Shown here: one piece after another, positions 40,121-50,058 of the stretch
How positions within the stretch are numbered: position 1 is the stretch's first letter
How the letters are laid out: each line of letters starts with the position of its first letter
Assembly: GCA_947650915.1 (NCBI GenBank)
Contig: CANSWY010000001.1
Span: 186,001-250,000 of the forward strand
Origin: an uncultured Eggerthellaceae bacterium
GTDB taxonomy: Bacteria > Actinomycetota > Coriobacteriia > Coriobacteriales > Eggerthellaceae
Length of the DNA: 64,000 nucleotides
Direction: 5' to 3'
Translations under genes and position numbers: made by a program
The notes under the pieces: model-generated
What the model saw: only the letters and a program-made list of their open reading frames with translations
What the model was told of the DNA's origin: nothing
Database searches by the model: none

Positions 40121-40829
40121 GGTGCGGCTCCAGAAGATCCTGGCGCGCTCAGGCGCCGGTTCGCGCCGGGCGTGCGAAAAGCTCATCGAAGCCGGGCGCG
40201 TCACGGTGAACGGGCGCGTGGCGCAGTTGGGCCAGAGCGCGGATGCTTCTGTTGATGACGTGCGCCTTGATGGGAAGCGCATCACGCTGCCGGATGAGCG
40301 CGTGGTCATCGCCCTCAACAAGCCTTGCGGATATCTGAGCGCCATGGGCGATGACCGTGGCAGGCGCTGCGCATCAGAGCTTCTGCCTTTGGAGAGGTGG
40401 CCGTCGCTCTTCCATGTGGGGCGTCTGGATGCGGACACCAGCGGGCTCCTTCTGTTCACCACGGATGGGGATCTGGGACAAGCGCTGGCGCACCCGTCCC
40501 ACGAGGTGCAGAAGGAGTACGTCGCATGCGTCAAAGGGCGCGTGGATGAGGCGTCATTGCAGCGTCTGCGGGAAGGCGTCGTGTTGGATGACGGGCCCAC
40601 GGCACCAGCCGCGGCAGAACTGCTCTCCTGCGATGGAGGCGTCTCTTGCGTGCGCCTGCGCATCCATGAGGGACGCAACCGCCAGGTGAGGCGCATGATG
40701 GACGCTGTGGGGCACCCGGTGAGAAGACTTGAGCGCACGGCCATCGGAGGCGTGAGGCTGGAGGGCATCCCGCAAGGCGGCTGGCGGCTCCTTGCCGCCG
40801 ATGAAGTGGAGCGTCTGTTCAGCGCCTGA
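40113..40829 (+). CDS. rluB: RluB/RsuA-family pseudouridine synthase
   Basis: Modifies ribosomal RNA uridines; the target is probably 23S rRNA. Residues 4-60 are an S4 RNA-binding domain (LQKILARSGAGSRRACEKLI), and the catalytic domain has the Asp in GRLDADTSGLLLFT and the motif EGRNRQVRRMM. The 238-residue length fits. Choice between RluB and RsuA subfamilies rests on the scpAB linkage. Confidence 0.9.
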   Translation: MSEVRLQKILARSGAGSRRACEKLIEAGRVTVNGRVAQLGQSADASVDDVRLDGKRITLPDERVVIALNKPCGYLSAMGDDRGRRCASELLPLERWPSLFHVGRLDADTSGLLLFTTDGDLGQALAHPSHEVQKEYVACVKGRVDEASLQRLREGVVLDDGPTAPAAAELLSCDGGVSCVRLRIHEGRNRQVRRMMDAVGHPVRRLERTAIGGVRLEGIPQGGWRLLAADEVERLFSA

Positions 40830-40876
40830 ACCTTTACAATGTCCTCAAGACCCGGCAGAGAATATGAGGGAGACCA

Positions 40877-42040
40877 GTGGAATCGAGCGCTTCACAGACC
40901 GCACCGTTCAAGAACGTGGCCCTGGCAGGCTTGGGGCTCATCGGAGCGTCATTCGCCGGGGCCATCAAACGCGCCTACCCGGATGTGCGCATCTTCGGCG
41001 TTGACACGGATTCCCGCAGCGGCGTGGTGGCAGTTGAGCGGGGCTGGGTGGATGAAGCCGCAACTCCTGGCGATCCTGCGTTCGCACGTTTTTTGGGGGA
41101 TGAGGCGGACCTGTTCATCATCGCCACGCCGGTGGCGGCGGTGGACGGCTATTTCAAGCTGATCCGGGAGACGGGCTTCGCGGGCGTGGTGACGGACACC
41201 GTCTCCACCAAAGCCCATATCATCAGCAGCGCTGATGAGCTGCTGCCGGACACCACGCGCTACATCCCGGGGCATCCCATGGCAGGGTCGGAGGCCAGCG
41301 GGGTAGATGGTGCGCGCACTGACCTGTACGAGGGCGCGAACTGGATCCTCTGCCCTGATGACACCACGGATGCGGACAGCTTCCAGAAGCTCCATGAGCT
41401 CATCTGCGGCATCAGCGCGCGCGTGGTGTCGTTGCCGCGCGAAGAGCACGACCGGGCGGTTGCTGTGGTCAGCCATGTGCCGCACATGGTGGCCTCATCG
41501 CTCATGCGCCTGGCGCTGGACCACGCTGATGAGAACAACGCGCTCATGCGCCTGGCGGCGGGTGGCTTCAAGGACACCACGCGCGTGGCTGCAGGCTCGC
41601 CTGAGCTGTGGTGCGGCATCGCGTTCGACAATGCAGAGGCGCTCTCCCGTGGCCTGCACGAGATGGAGCAGATCATCGCCTCGTACGCGGAGGCCATCGA
41701 GCAGCGCGATGCGGATGGATTGAAGACGCTCCTGCGCGTGGCGGCGGATGCGCGCCAGGCGCTCCCGGCCCAGTGGGTGCCCGGTTCCGACAAGCTCTTG
41801 GAAGTGCGCATCCCCATGGTGAACCGCACGGGCGTAGTGGCGGAGGTCACCACCATCGCCAGTTCGGTGGGGTGCAACATCCAGTCCATAGAGATAGACC
41901 ATCTCTCCGAGGGCAATGCGGTGCTCTCGCTCATGCTGACCGACGAAGGGGATATCGGCCAGCTGTCATTCCAGCTCATCGACGCAGGCTATACTGTGTC
42001 TTTCAGACCCATCGAGCCGAAGGAGCATGCTCATGTCTGA
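40877..42040 (+). CDS. tyrA: prephenate dehydrogenase with ACT domain
   Basis: Oxidative decarboxylation of prephenate to hydroxyphenylpyruvate for tyrosine synthesis. An NAD-binding motif (GLGLIGASFAGAIK), the conserved GHPMAGSEASGVDGA and SHVPHMVASSL define the enzyme. Residues from about 310 are an ACT domain (EVRIPMVNRTGVVAEVTTIASS) that suggests tyrosine feedback. The start is GTG 40877 behind GAGGGAGA. aroA of the same pathway overlaps its end. Confidence 0.93.
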   Translation: MESSASQTAPFKNVALAGLGLIGASFAGAIKRAYPDVRIFGVDTDSRSGVVAVERGWVDEAATPGDPAFARFLGDEADLFIIATPVAAVDGYFKLIRETGFAGVVTDTVSTKAHIISSADELLPDTTRYIPGHPMAGSEASGVDGARTDLYEGANWILCPDDTTDADSFQKLHELICGISARVVSLPREEHDRAVAVVSHVPHMVASSLMRLALDHADENNALMRLAAGGFKDTTRVAAGSPELWCGIAFDNAEALSRGLHEMEQIIASYAEAIEQRDADGLKTLLRVAADARQALPAQWVPGSDKLLEVRIPMVNRTGVVAEVTTIASSVGCNIQSIEIDHLSEGNAVLSLMLTDEGDIGQLSFQLIDAGYTVSFRPIEPKEHAHV

Positions 42041-43352
42041 TGCCGCTGCCATCCAACCGTTCGCTCGTCCGCTTTCTGGGGACGCGCGCGTGCCTGGGGA
42101 CAAATCCATCTCGCATCGCGCGGTGCTGTTCGCCGCCATGGCTGAGGGCACGTCGCATCTGGAAGGCGTGCTGGATTCGGAGGACGTCCGCTCTTCCATG
42201 AAGGTCGTGTCTCAGCTGGGCGCCCAGGTCAATCTTGAAAAGGGGCCGGACGGGTCGTTGTCGGGCACGGTCACGGGGTGGGGAGCTGCCGGTCCGGTGC
42301 AGCCCGATGGGCCTCTTGATTGCGGCAACTCAGGCACCACGGCGCGCCTGCTCATGGGCATGCTGGCCCCGTGGGAAGTGGAGGCGGTCATCACTGGGGA
42401 CGAATCGCTCTGCCGGCGTCCCATGCGCCGCAACACGGCGCCGCTCATGAAGATGGGCGTCCAGTTCGAACCGGCCGAGGCGGACCACCTTCCCATCACG
42501 GAGATCGGCACGCCGAACCTGCGCGCCATCACCTACGACGCGCCCATGGCGTCCGCCCAGCTGAAGACTGCGGTGCTCTTGGCGGGCGTGCGCGCTCAAG
42601 GCACCACCACCCTGAACGAGCCAGCGCCCTCGCGCAACCATACGGAGCTGATGCTCCCTGAGTTCGGCGTTCCCACCACGGCCGGCACGCGCGTGGCCAC
42701 AGTGACGGGGCCGGTGCTCATGCATGCCTCGGACATCGCGGTGCCGGGCGATCCGTCCTCGGCAGCGTTCCTCTGCGCCGCAGCCATCCTCATGCGCGGC
42801 AGCAGCATCTGTGTACAGGACGTTTCTCTGAATCCGGCGCGCACGGGCTTCGTGCGCACGCTGGAGCGCATGGGAGCGAAGATCGAGGATGCGCGCACGG
42901 GCGCAGAGGGCAAGGAGCCTTACGGTTCCATCTGCGCGTCTTATTCGCCGAGCCTGCATGGGTGCGAGGTTCCGGCCCAGCATTTCGCATCCATCGTGGA
43001 TGAGGTGCCCATTCTGGCCATCGTGGCGGCCCATGCGAAGGGCGTCACCGTTTTCAAGGGTGCGGGGGAGCTGCGCGTGAAGGAGACGGATCGCCTCCAG
43101 GCCATCATGGACGGGCTGGAGACGATCGGCGTGGATGCCTGGGAGGAGGGGGACAACCTCTACATAGAAGGAGACCCTGATCTCACCGTTGCGCCGGATG
43201 TGGAATTCGATTCGCGGGGAGACCATCGTCTGGCCATGACCTGGGCGGTCCTGGGGATGTGCGCGGGGGTCCCGGTGAAGATCCGCGGCTTCGAGAGCAT
43301 CGCCATCAGTTTCCCGGGCTTTCTGGACGCCCTGCGCGCATTGGAGGCATAG
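42033..43352 (+). CDS. aroA: 3-phosphoshikimate 1-carboxyvinyltransferase (EPSP synthase)
   Basis: Shikimate-pathway enzyme, 439 residues. Signatures: PGDKSISHRAVLF near the start, LDCGNSGTTARLLMG, the Arg in RVKETDRLQA, and DHRLAM. ATG 42033 was chosen over 42027 because AAGGAG at 42020-42025 is then seven bases away. It overlaps tyrA by eight bases, and cmk follows with no gap. Confidence 0.95.
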   Translation: MSDAAAIQPFARPLSGDARVPGDKSISHRAVLFAAMAEGTSHLEGVLDSEDVRSSMKVVSQLGAQVNLEKGPDGSLSGTVTGWGAAGPVQPDGPLDCGNSGTTARLLMGMLAPWEVEAVITGDESLCRRPMRRNTAPLMKMGVQFEPAEADHLPITEIGTPNLRAITYDAPMASAQLKTAVLLAGVRAQGTTTLNEPAPSRNHTELMLPEFGVPTTAGTRVATVTGPVLMHASDIAVPGDPSSAAFLCAAAILMRGSSICVQDVSLNPARTGFVRTLERMGAKIEDARTGAEGKEPYGSICASYSPSLHGCEVPAQHFASIVDEVPILAIVAAHAKGVTVFKGAGELRVKETDRLQAIMDGLETIGVDAWEEGDNLYIEGDPDLTVAPDVEFDSRGDHRLAMTWAVLGMCAGVPVKIRGFESIAISFPGFLDALRALEA

Positions 43353-44042
<690 letters not shown>

Positions 44043-44044
44043 GG

Positions 44045-44869
44045 ATGGGTCTTTTCCTGCCCTATGAGAAGATGTGGGACATGCCTTTGGGCGGCATCTC
44101 CTCTGAGAAGCAGATCCCGCATTGGTTCGGAAATCTGGCCTATGTGGTGGTGGGCGGCGTCTGCAAGCTGCTCTTCCGCTATCGTGTGGATGGCCGTGAG
44201 GCTCTGCGCGCATTCAAAGGGAAATGTGGAGCGGTGGTGGTCTGCAACCATACGTCGTTTCTGGATGTGGCGTTCATCTATCTGTCCGCGCGCCCGAAGC
44301 AGTGGATCCGCCTCATGGGGCGTGATTCCCTGTTCGACAACGCGCATGGGCTGGTGGGGCAGATTCTTTCGCGCGTGGGCGCATTCCCGGTGAAGCGGGA
44401 CACTTCTGACCGGACGGCCATCAAGCGCGCGGCGCGCATGCTCAAAGAAGACGAACTGGTGGGGATCCTTCCCGAAGGCACCCGGCGAGGCAAGGGGTCC
44501 AAAGTGCCCAGCCTGCATGCGGGCGCCGCCTTCGTGGCGAAGATGGGGCGCGCGCCGCTCCTTCCCATGACGGTGCGCAACGCGGAGCTGGTGAAGCAGA
44601 AAGGCCAGCGCATCCGTTTCCCGAAGATCACGGTGGAATACGGCAGCCCCGTCGTTCTGGCCGATTTCGATTTCCTTCCGAAGGCGGACCGGTTGGATGC
44701 CTGCACGTGGTACGCCATGCGTGAATGCTTCGCGCTCTCTGCGCGCATCCCGGCTGATGAGGTGGACATGGCGGCGCTCTTCCCGGAATCTGAGGATTGG
44801 ACATCCGTTTTCAAGGAACACCCTATCCCGAAGCGCACGCCCGAGGAGGCCATCGCCGCATGCAGGTGA
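44045..44869 (+). CDS. plsC: 1-acyl-sn-glycerol-3-phosphate acyltransferase (PlsC family)
   Basis: Adds the second acyl chain in phosphatidic acid synthesis at the membrane. The catalytic HX4D is NHTSFLD, and the substrate motif PEGTR is in ILPEGTRRGKGS. About 40 residues before the domain include a hydrophobic stretch (LAYVVVGGVCKLLF). ATG 44045 with GGAG ten bases upstream was chosen over GTG 44036. With plsY and gpsA nearby, much of phospholipid synthesis is in this operon. Confidence 0.88.
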   Translation: MGLFLPYEKMWDMPLGGISSEKQIPHWFGNLAYVVVGGVCKLLFRYRVDGREALRAFKGKCGAVVVCNHTSFLDVAFIYLSARPKQWIRLMGRDSLFDNAHGLVGQILSRVGAFPVKRDTSDRTAIKRAARMLKEDELVGILPEGTRRGKGSKVPSLHAGAAFVAKMGRAPLLPMTVRNAELVKQKGQRIRFPKITVEYGSPVVLADFDFLPKADRLDACTWYAMRECFALSARIPADEVDMAALFPESEDWTSVFKEHPIPKRTPEEAIAACR

Positions 44870-45705
44870 TCCTGGCCAAGTTCGCGGGCGCTTGCTACGG
44901 GGTGCAGCGGGCGTTGGACATGGTGGATGGCCTGGTGGAAGCGGGTCGCCATGTGTCCACCATCGGTCCGCTCATCCACAACCCCCAGGTGGTCAGCAAG
45001 CTTGAAGAGGCGGGCGTACAGGTGGCGGCATCCCCTGGAGACATCGAAGAGGGGACCGCGGTCATCCGCAGCCACGGCGTGGCTCCGCAGGTGAAAGCCG
45101 ATCTTGTGGCTCGCGGGCTGGAGGTGGCCGATGCCACTTGTCCCCATGTGGCCCGCGCCCAGGCGGCCGCGGCAGAGCTGGCTCAGGCGGGCTGCCGCGT
45201 GCTGGTGGTGGGGGAGGCGGGGCATCCGGAAGTGGAGGCGCTCCTGGCGTGCGCGAAGGATGCAGGTGCGGCGGCTGATGTGGTGCTGGCTCCTGAAGAC
45301 ATCCCGCAGGGGCTGTACGACCCGGTGGGCGTGGTGGTGCAGACCACGCAGACGCGCGACAACCTGGATGCCATCCTGGATGCGCTCCAAGCGCGGGGTC
45401 TGGCGCCACAGATCAAGGACACCATCTGTTCGGCCACGCGCAAGCGCCAGAAGACCGCGAATGAGCTGGCCTCGAAAGTGGATGCCATGGTGGTCATCGG
45501 AGGCCGCAACTCATCCAACACCACGCGGCTCTCAGAGATCTGCTCAAAAGCCTGTCCGAAGACCTTCCATGTGGAATCTCCTGATGAGGTGGGCGCGCTG
45601 GATCTTTCTGGTTGCACCATCATCGGCGTGACGGCGGGCGCATCCACGCCGGAAGACCAGATAGAGGATGTGGTCCGCTTGCTGGAAGCGTGGGGAGATC
45701 GGTGA
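44860..45705 (+). CDS. ispH: 4-hydroxy-3-methylbut-2-enyl diphosphate reductase
   Basis: Last MEP-pathway step, making IPP and DMAPP on an iron-sulfur cluster. The three cluster cysteines are C12 (AGACYGVQRAL), C94 (DATCPHV) and C188 (DTICSATRKRQ). The 281-residue length fits. ATG 44860 has GAGGAGG upstream and overlaps plsC by ten bases. Confidence 0.95.
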   Translation: MQVILAKFAGACYGVQRALDMVDGLVEAGRHVSTIGPLIHNPQVVSKLEEAGVQVAASPGDIEEGTAVIRSHGVAPQVKADLVARGLEVADATCPHVARAQAAAAELAQAGCRVLVVGEAGHPEVEALLACAKDAGAAADVVLAPEDIPQGLYDPVGVVVQTTQTRDNLDAILDALQARGLAPQIKDTICSATRKRQKTANELASKVDAMVVIGGRNSSNTTRLSEICSKACPKTFHVESPDEVGALDLSGCTIIGVTAGASTPEDQIEDVVRLLEAWGDR

Positions 45706-47051
45706 GGCAGCGCGCATGCGAGGCGCTCATCGCTGTGGTGGATCCCGGCTCTCCCGCTGCACGTGCAGGCTTCGAGGCGGGAGACGCCATCCTGGCCGTG
45801 GATGGGCAGCCGGTTCGGGACATCCTGGATTGGCGATGGCTCACCACCGAAGAGGCCTGCACGGTGTCATACCGCGGGAAGCTCGGGGAGACGGGCGAGG
45901 CGCAGCTGGAGCGTTCTCTCTCAGAGCCGTGGGGCATCACGTTCTCGGGCATCCTTTTCGACGGGTGCCGCATCTGCCGCAACGCGTGCACCTTCTGTTT
46001 CATGCGCCAATTACCGAAAGGCTTGAGGGGCACGCTCTCTGTGCGTGACGATGACTACCGTTTGAGCTTCTTGCAAGGGAACTTCGTCACGCTCACGAAC
46101 TTGGATGCGGAAGACGTGGCGCGCATCTGCGAACAGCGCATCTCCCCTTTGCGGGTGTCCTTGCACGCGGCGGACCCGGCGGTGCGCCGGTCCCTCATGG
46201 GGAAGAACGCTGATGTGGGCATCCGCAACTTGGAAACGCTCTTGGATGCAGGGATCAGCATCGATGCGCAGATCGTGCTGGTGCCGGGCGTGAACGATGG
46301 CGCTGTGCTGGATGAAACGCTTTTGTGGGCTTACGCGCACCCGGGCATCCAGACTGTGGGCATCGTGCCCTTGGGCTACACGCGCCACCAGGATGCGTTC
46401 ACTGCGGGCTTCGATGATCCTGCATCATCTCAGGCCGTTCTCCAGCAGATCGCGCCATTCCAGGAACGCGCACAGGAAGAACGGGGATGCGCCTGGGTGT
46501 TCGCAGCCGATGAGTTCTACCTCACGGCGTTCGGGGATGAAGTCTTGAGCAACCTGCCGAATGCCGTGTTCTACGGGGATTTCTCCATGTACGAAGACGG
46601 CATCGGCATCGTGCGCTCATCCGTGGACGGGTTCAATGAAGCGCGGGCGTTAGGAGAGCTGGAGGAGTTGGCGTGCGCGTTGGATGATGCGGGAGCGCGG
46701 GCGGTCATGGTCTGCGGACGGGCCATGGAGCGCTATCTGCCCCAGCTCATCGCGTCGTCCCCTTTGCAGGGGTGCATGGAGGCGCTCTTCGTGGACAACG
46801 CGTTCTTCGGAGGGAACGTGAACGTGACGGGCCTTCTGGCCGGGGAGGACATGGCGCGCGCCATTCGCCATCATGGGGCATCTGATGCGCTTTACCTGTT
46901 GCCTGCGGTGGCCTTCAACGCTGATGGCGTCACGGTGGATGACCTCACGGCGGAAGACATCGGCCGCCGCGCAGGCGAGCGTTGCCTGACGGTCCCTTCC
47001 AATCCGCTAGACTGTATCCCATACCTGCTGGACGTTTTGAAGGACAGATGA
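45702..47051 (+). CDS. DUF512 protein: PDZ plus radical-SAM-like FeS protein
   Basis: A 449-residue protein. Residues 8-45 resemble a PDZ domain (VDPGSPAARAGFEAGDAILAVD). C89, C92, C96 and C99 (DGCRICRNACTFCF) resemble a radical-SAM-like cluster site, and the C-terminal half is the DUF512 region ending EDIGRRAGERCLTVPSNPL. The role is not established; the family often neighbours der in Gram-positive genomes, which suggests a link to ribosome or RNA maturation (inference). GTG 45702 overlaps the ispH stop. der starts one base after the stop. Confidence 0.85.
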   Translation: MRQRACEALIAVVDPGSPAARAGFEAGDAILAVDGQPVRDILDWRWLTTEEACTVSYRGKLGETGEAQLERSLSEPWGITFSGILFDGCRICRNACTFCFMRQLPKGLRGTLSVRDDDYRLSFLQGNFVTLTNLDAEDVARICEQRISPLRVSLHAADPAVRRSLMGKNADVGIRNLETLLDAGISIDAQIVLVPGVNDGAVLDETLLWAYAHPGIQTVGIVPLGYTRHQDAFTAGFDDPASSQAVLQQIAPFQERAQEERGCAWVFAADEFYLTAFGDEVLSNLPNAVFYGDFSMYEDGIGIVRSSVDGFNEARALGELEELACALDDAGARAVMVCGRAMERYLPQLIASSPLQGCMEALFVDNAFFGGNVNVTGLLAGEDMARAIRHHGASDALYLLPAVAFNADGVTVDDLTAEDIGRRAGERCLTVPSNPLDCIPYLLDVLKDR

Positions 47052-47052
47052 C

Positions 47053-48369
47053 ATGGCATTGCCACTGGTCGCGGTCGTTGGCCGCCCGAACGTGGGCAAA
47101 TCCACGTTCGTGAACAAGATCGCGCAGACAAGCGACGCCATCGTGCATGAGATGCGCGGCGTCACGCGCGACCGCAGCTACCATCAAGCGGATTGGAACG
47201 GCGTGGATTTCATGCTGGTGGACACCGGCGGCATCGAAGTGTCCACGGATGACGATTTCCAGCAGTCCATCCGTGCGCAAGCCTATGAGGCGAAGGACCA
47301 GGCTGACGTCATCCTGTTCATGGTGGACGGACGTGCGGGCGTGCAGACGGATGACGAGGAAGTGGCGCGCCTGCTCAAGCGCACGGGCAAGCCGATGTTC
47401 CTCATCGTGAACAAGTTGGATGATCCTTCCGCTGAAGGCGCCATCTGGGAATACTACCAGCTGGGGCTGGGGGATCCGTGGCCGGTGTCATCGGTGCACG
47501 GGCACGGCACCGGGGACTTGCTGGATGCGGTGGTGGATGCCATCCGGGAGGCCGGTTTGGACGCGGAAGAGGCGGAAGAGCCGGCGGTCAACATCGCCAT
47601 CATCGGGCGTCCGAATGCGGGAAAGTCGTCCCTCACCAACAAGCTCACGAAGGGTGAACGCTCCATCGTGAGCCCGGTCGCCGGCACCACGCGCGATGCC
47701 ATCGACACGCTGGTGGAACACGATGAGAAGCTCTACCGCATCGTGGACACGGCGGGCCTCAGGCAGAAGAGCAAGATATCGGAATCCGTGGAGTACTACG
47801 GGTTCGTGCGCGCCATGCGCGCCATCGACCGGGCGGACGTGGCGGTGCTGGTGATCGACGGCACGCTGGGCGTCACCAACGAAGACCAGCGCGTGGCGAA
47901 CTATGCGGCTGAGCGCGGCTGCGCTTTGGTGGTGGTGCTCAACAAGTGGGACATCGTGGAAGGGCCGGAGGCAAAGGAGAAAGTCCGGTTCGATCTGGAA
48001 GATGAACTGGTCTTCGTGAGCTATGCGCCGGTGATCGCCATCTCTGCTCTCACGGGCAAGGGGGTGGAACGCGTCTGGAAAGCTGTGGACGAGGCGTTCG
48101 CGCATTATGCCGAGACGCTGCCCACGGCGCGCTTGAACCGTTGGCTGGCGGAGATCCAGGAGACGGGGCACACCGTCACGCGCGGCAAGACCATCCTGCG
48201 CATCAAATACGTCACGCAGACGGGCGCCTGTCCGCCGCGGTTCACATTCTTCTGCAACCGGCCGGATATCGTCACGGACAATTTCCAGCGGTTCTTGGAG
48301 AACCGGCTGCGCAAAGCATTCAGCCTTGAAGGCACGCCTGTGCGCTTCAAGTTCAAGAAGAAGGATTGA
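47053..48369 (+). CDS. der: ribosome biogenesis GTPase Der (EngA)
   Basis: Two tandem GTPase domains and a C-terminal KH-like domain, acting in 50S assembly. P-loops GRPNVGKST (10-18) and GRPNAGKSS (about 183-191), DTGGIE and DTAGLRQKSK are visible, and the 438-residue length is normal. Confidence 0.96.
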   Translation: MALPLVAVVGRPNVGKSTFVNKIAQTSDAIVHEMRGVTRDRSYHQADWNGVDFMLVDTGGIEVSTDDDFQQSIRAQAYEAKDQADVILFMVDGRAGVQTDDEEVARLLKRTGKPMFLIVNKLDDPSAEGAIWEYYQLGLGDPWPVSSVHGHGTGDLLDAVVDAIREAGLDAEEAEEPAVNIAIIGRPNAGKSSLTNKLTKGERSIVSPVAGTTRDAIDTLVEHDEKLYRIVDTAGLRQKSKISESVEYYGFVRAMRAIDRADVAVLVIDGTLGVTNEDQRVANYAAERGCALVVVLNKWDIVEGPEAKEKVRFDLEDELVFVSYAPVIAISALTGKGVERVWKAVDEAFAHYAETLPTARLNRWLAEIQETGHTVTRGKTILRIKYVTQTGACPPRFTFFCNRPDIVTDNFQRFLENRLRKAFSLEGTPVRFKFKKKD

Positions 48370-48373
48370 TCCC

Positions 48374-49039
48374 ATGGCTGCATCTTGGGGGCTTCTGGCC
48401 CTTCTGTTCGCCTGCGCTTTCTTGCTGGGGTCCATCCCCTGGGGCGTCATCGTGTCGAAGTTGGCGTTCCGCAAGGACATTCGGGATGAAGGCTCAGGCA
48501 ACATCGGTGCCACGAATGCACTGCGCGCCATGGGCAAGCGCGGTGGCGCTTCGGTCTTTTTGTTGGATGCTGCCAAAGGGGTTGCGGCAGGAGCGCTGGG
48601 TTGTCTGCTCTGGCCGCACTGGGTGGATGCTGCGGCTCTGGACGTGCTGGATGCGCGCGCTCTCTGCGGCGCGGTGGCGCTTTTGGGGTGCGTCTGGGGG
48701 CATATCTTCTGTCCCTGGCTCAAGTTCAAGGGCGGCAAGGGGATATCGGTGGCGTTCGGGTGTCTCTTCTTCACGTTGGGGCCTCTGGGCGCGCTGATCG
48801 AATTGGGCGTCTTCATCGTGTTCGTGGCCGCTACGCGCTATGTCTCCTTGGGTTCGATCATGGCAGCGGTCGCGCTCGTGCCGCTCGCGGTCTGGATGCT
48901 CTGGGGGAGCTGGGCGGCCATCGTGCTCTGCGTGTTGGCGGCAGTCACGGTCATCTGGGCGCACCGTGGCAACATCAGCCGCATCGCTCATGGCACGGAG
49001 AGCAAGCTCAGCTTCAAGAAGAAGGGTGCACGGGCATGA
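48374..49039 (+). CDS. plsY: glycerol-3-phosphate acyltransferase PlsY
   Basis: Membrane enzyme that acylates glycerol-3-phosphate from acyl-phosphate. It has 221 residues with about five to six helices and the motifs GSIPWGVIVSK, GSGNIGATNALR and KFKGGKGISV. The matching plsX is not in the window. It overlaps gpsA by four bases. Confidence 0.93.
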   Translation: MAASWGLLALLFACAFLLGSIPWGVIVSKLAFRKDIRDEGSGNIGATNALRAMGKRGGASVFLLDAAKGVAAGALGCLLWPHWVDAAALDVLDARALCGAVALLGCVWGHIFCPWLKFKGGKGISVAFGCLFFTLGPLGALIELGVFIVFVAATRYVSLGSIMAAVALVPLAVWMLWGSWAAIVLCVLAAVTVIWAHRGNISRIAHGTESKLSFKKKGARA

Positions 49040-50031
49040 AAGCGTGCGTCATCGGATCGGGCTCATGGGGCACGGCGCTCGCTCAGGTGCTGGCCGATGC
49101 AGGGTGTTCCGTCTCATTGGCAGCACGGCGCCAGAGCGTGGCGGATGGCATCAATGAACATCATCATAACCCGGACTACCTTTCAGATGCGCTGCTGTCC
49201 CAGGCCATCGTCGCCACCACGTCGTTGGATGAAGCGTTCTCAGGGGCGGATGCGTGCGTGATCGTGACGCCTTCGGGCTATTTGAGGCATACGGCGCGTT
49301 CCGTCAGATCGCACGTGAGCCCGCAGCTGCCGCTCGTGATCTGCTCCAAGGGCGCGGAAGACGGCACGGGAGCGCTGCCCGCGGACGTCTTCGCAGAAGA
49401 GGTGGGCGGACTTGAGCGCATCTGCGTGCTCTCAGGTCCCACTCATGCTGAAGAGGTGGTGCGGCGCGTTCCTTCCAGCGTGGTCTGCGCATCCGTTTCT
49501 GAGGACACGGCGCGCTTGGTGCGCGATCTGTTTTCCACGGATGCGTTCCGCACCTACACCTCGGATGACCTGGTGGGAGTGGAGCTCTGCGGGGCGTTCA
49601 AGAACGTCATCGCCATCGCTGTGGGCGTGTCCTACGGGCTGGGCATGGGTGACAACACAGCAGCCACGCTCATCACGCGCGGGTTGGCTGAGATGAGCCG
49701 CATGGTGGACGCGTGCGGCGGCAACGTCATCACGTGCATGGGGCTCGCGGGCGCTGGGGACATGGTGGTCACCTGCACCTCGCGCCATTCGCGCAATCGC
49801 CGCTTCGGCGAGGATTACGTGGCGCGCGGACGCACGCTGCAGCAGTTCGAAGCAGACACGCACATGGTGGTGGAAGGGGCGCTCGCCTGCAAGACGCTCT
49901 CTGACCTGGCCGTGCGCCATCACGTGGAGCTTCCGCTGACCGAAGCGGTGCGCCAAGTGGTCTGGGATGGAGCCGACGCGCGGGCCCTGGCGAAGACGCT
50001 GCTGGACCGGCCCCTCAAGAGCGAATTTTGA
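49036..50031 (+). CDS. gpsA: glycerol-3-phosphate dehydrogenase (NAD(P)+)
   Basis: Supplies glycerol-3-phosphate for PlsY. Nucleotide-binding GSGSWGTALA (7-16), LSGPTHAEEV, catalytic Lys region CGAFKNVIAIA, and LAGAGDMVVTCTSRHSRNR are present in 331 residues. plsC, plsY and gpsA sit in one run. Confidence 0.95.
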   Translation: MKACVIGSGSWGTALAQVLADAGCSVSLAARRQSVADGINEHHHNPDYLSDALLSQAIVATTSLDEAFSGADACVIVTPSGYLRHTARSVRSHVSPQLPLVICSKGAEDGTGALPADVFAEEVGGLERICVLSGPTHAEEVVRRVPSSVVCASVSEDTARLVRDLFSTDAFRTYTSDDLVGVELCGAFKNVIAIAVGVSYGLGMGDNTAATLITRGLAEMSRMVDACGGNVITCMGLAGAGDMVVTCTSRHSRNRRFGEDYVARGRTLQQFEADTHMVVEGALACKTLSDLAVRHHVELPLTEAVRQVVWDGADARALAKTLLDRPLKSEF

Positions 50032-50058
50032 CGCCCGGCAAAGGATGAGGAGGCGCAC

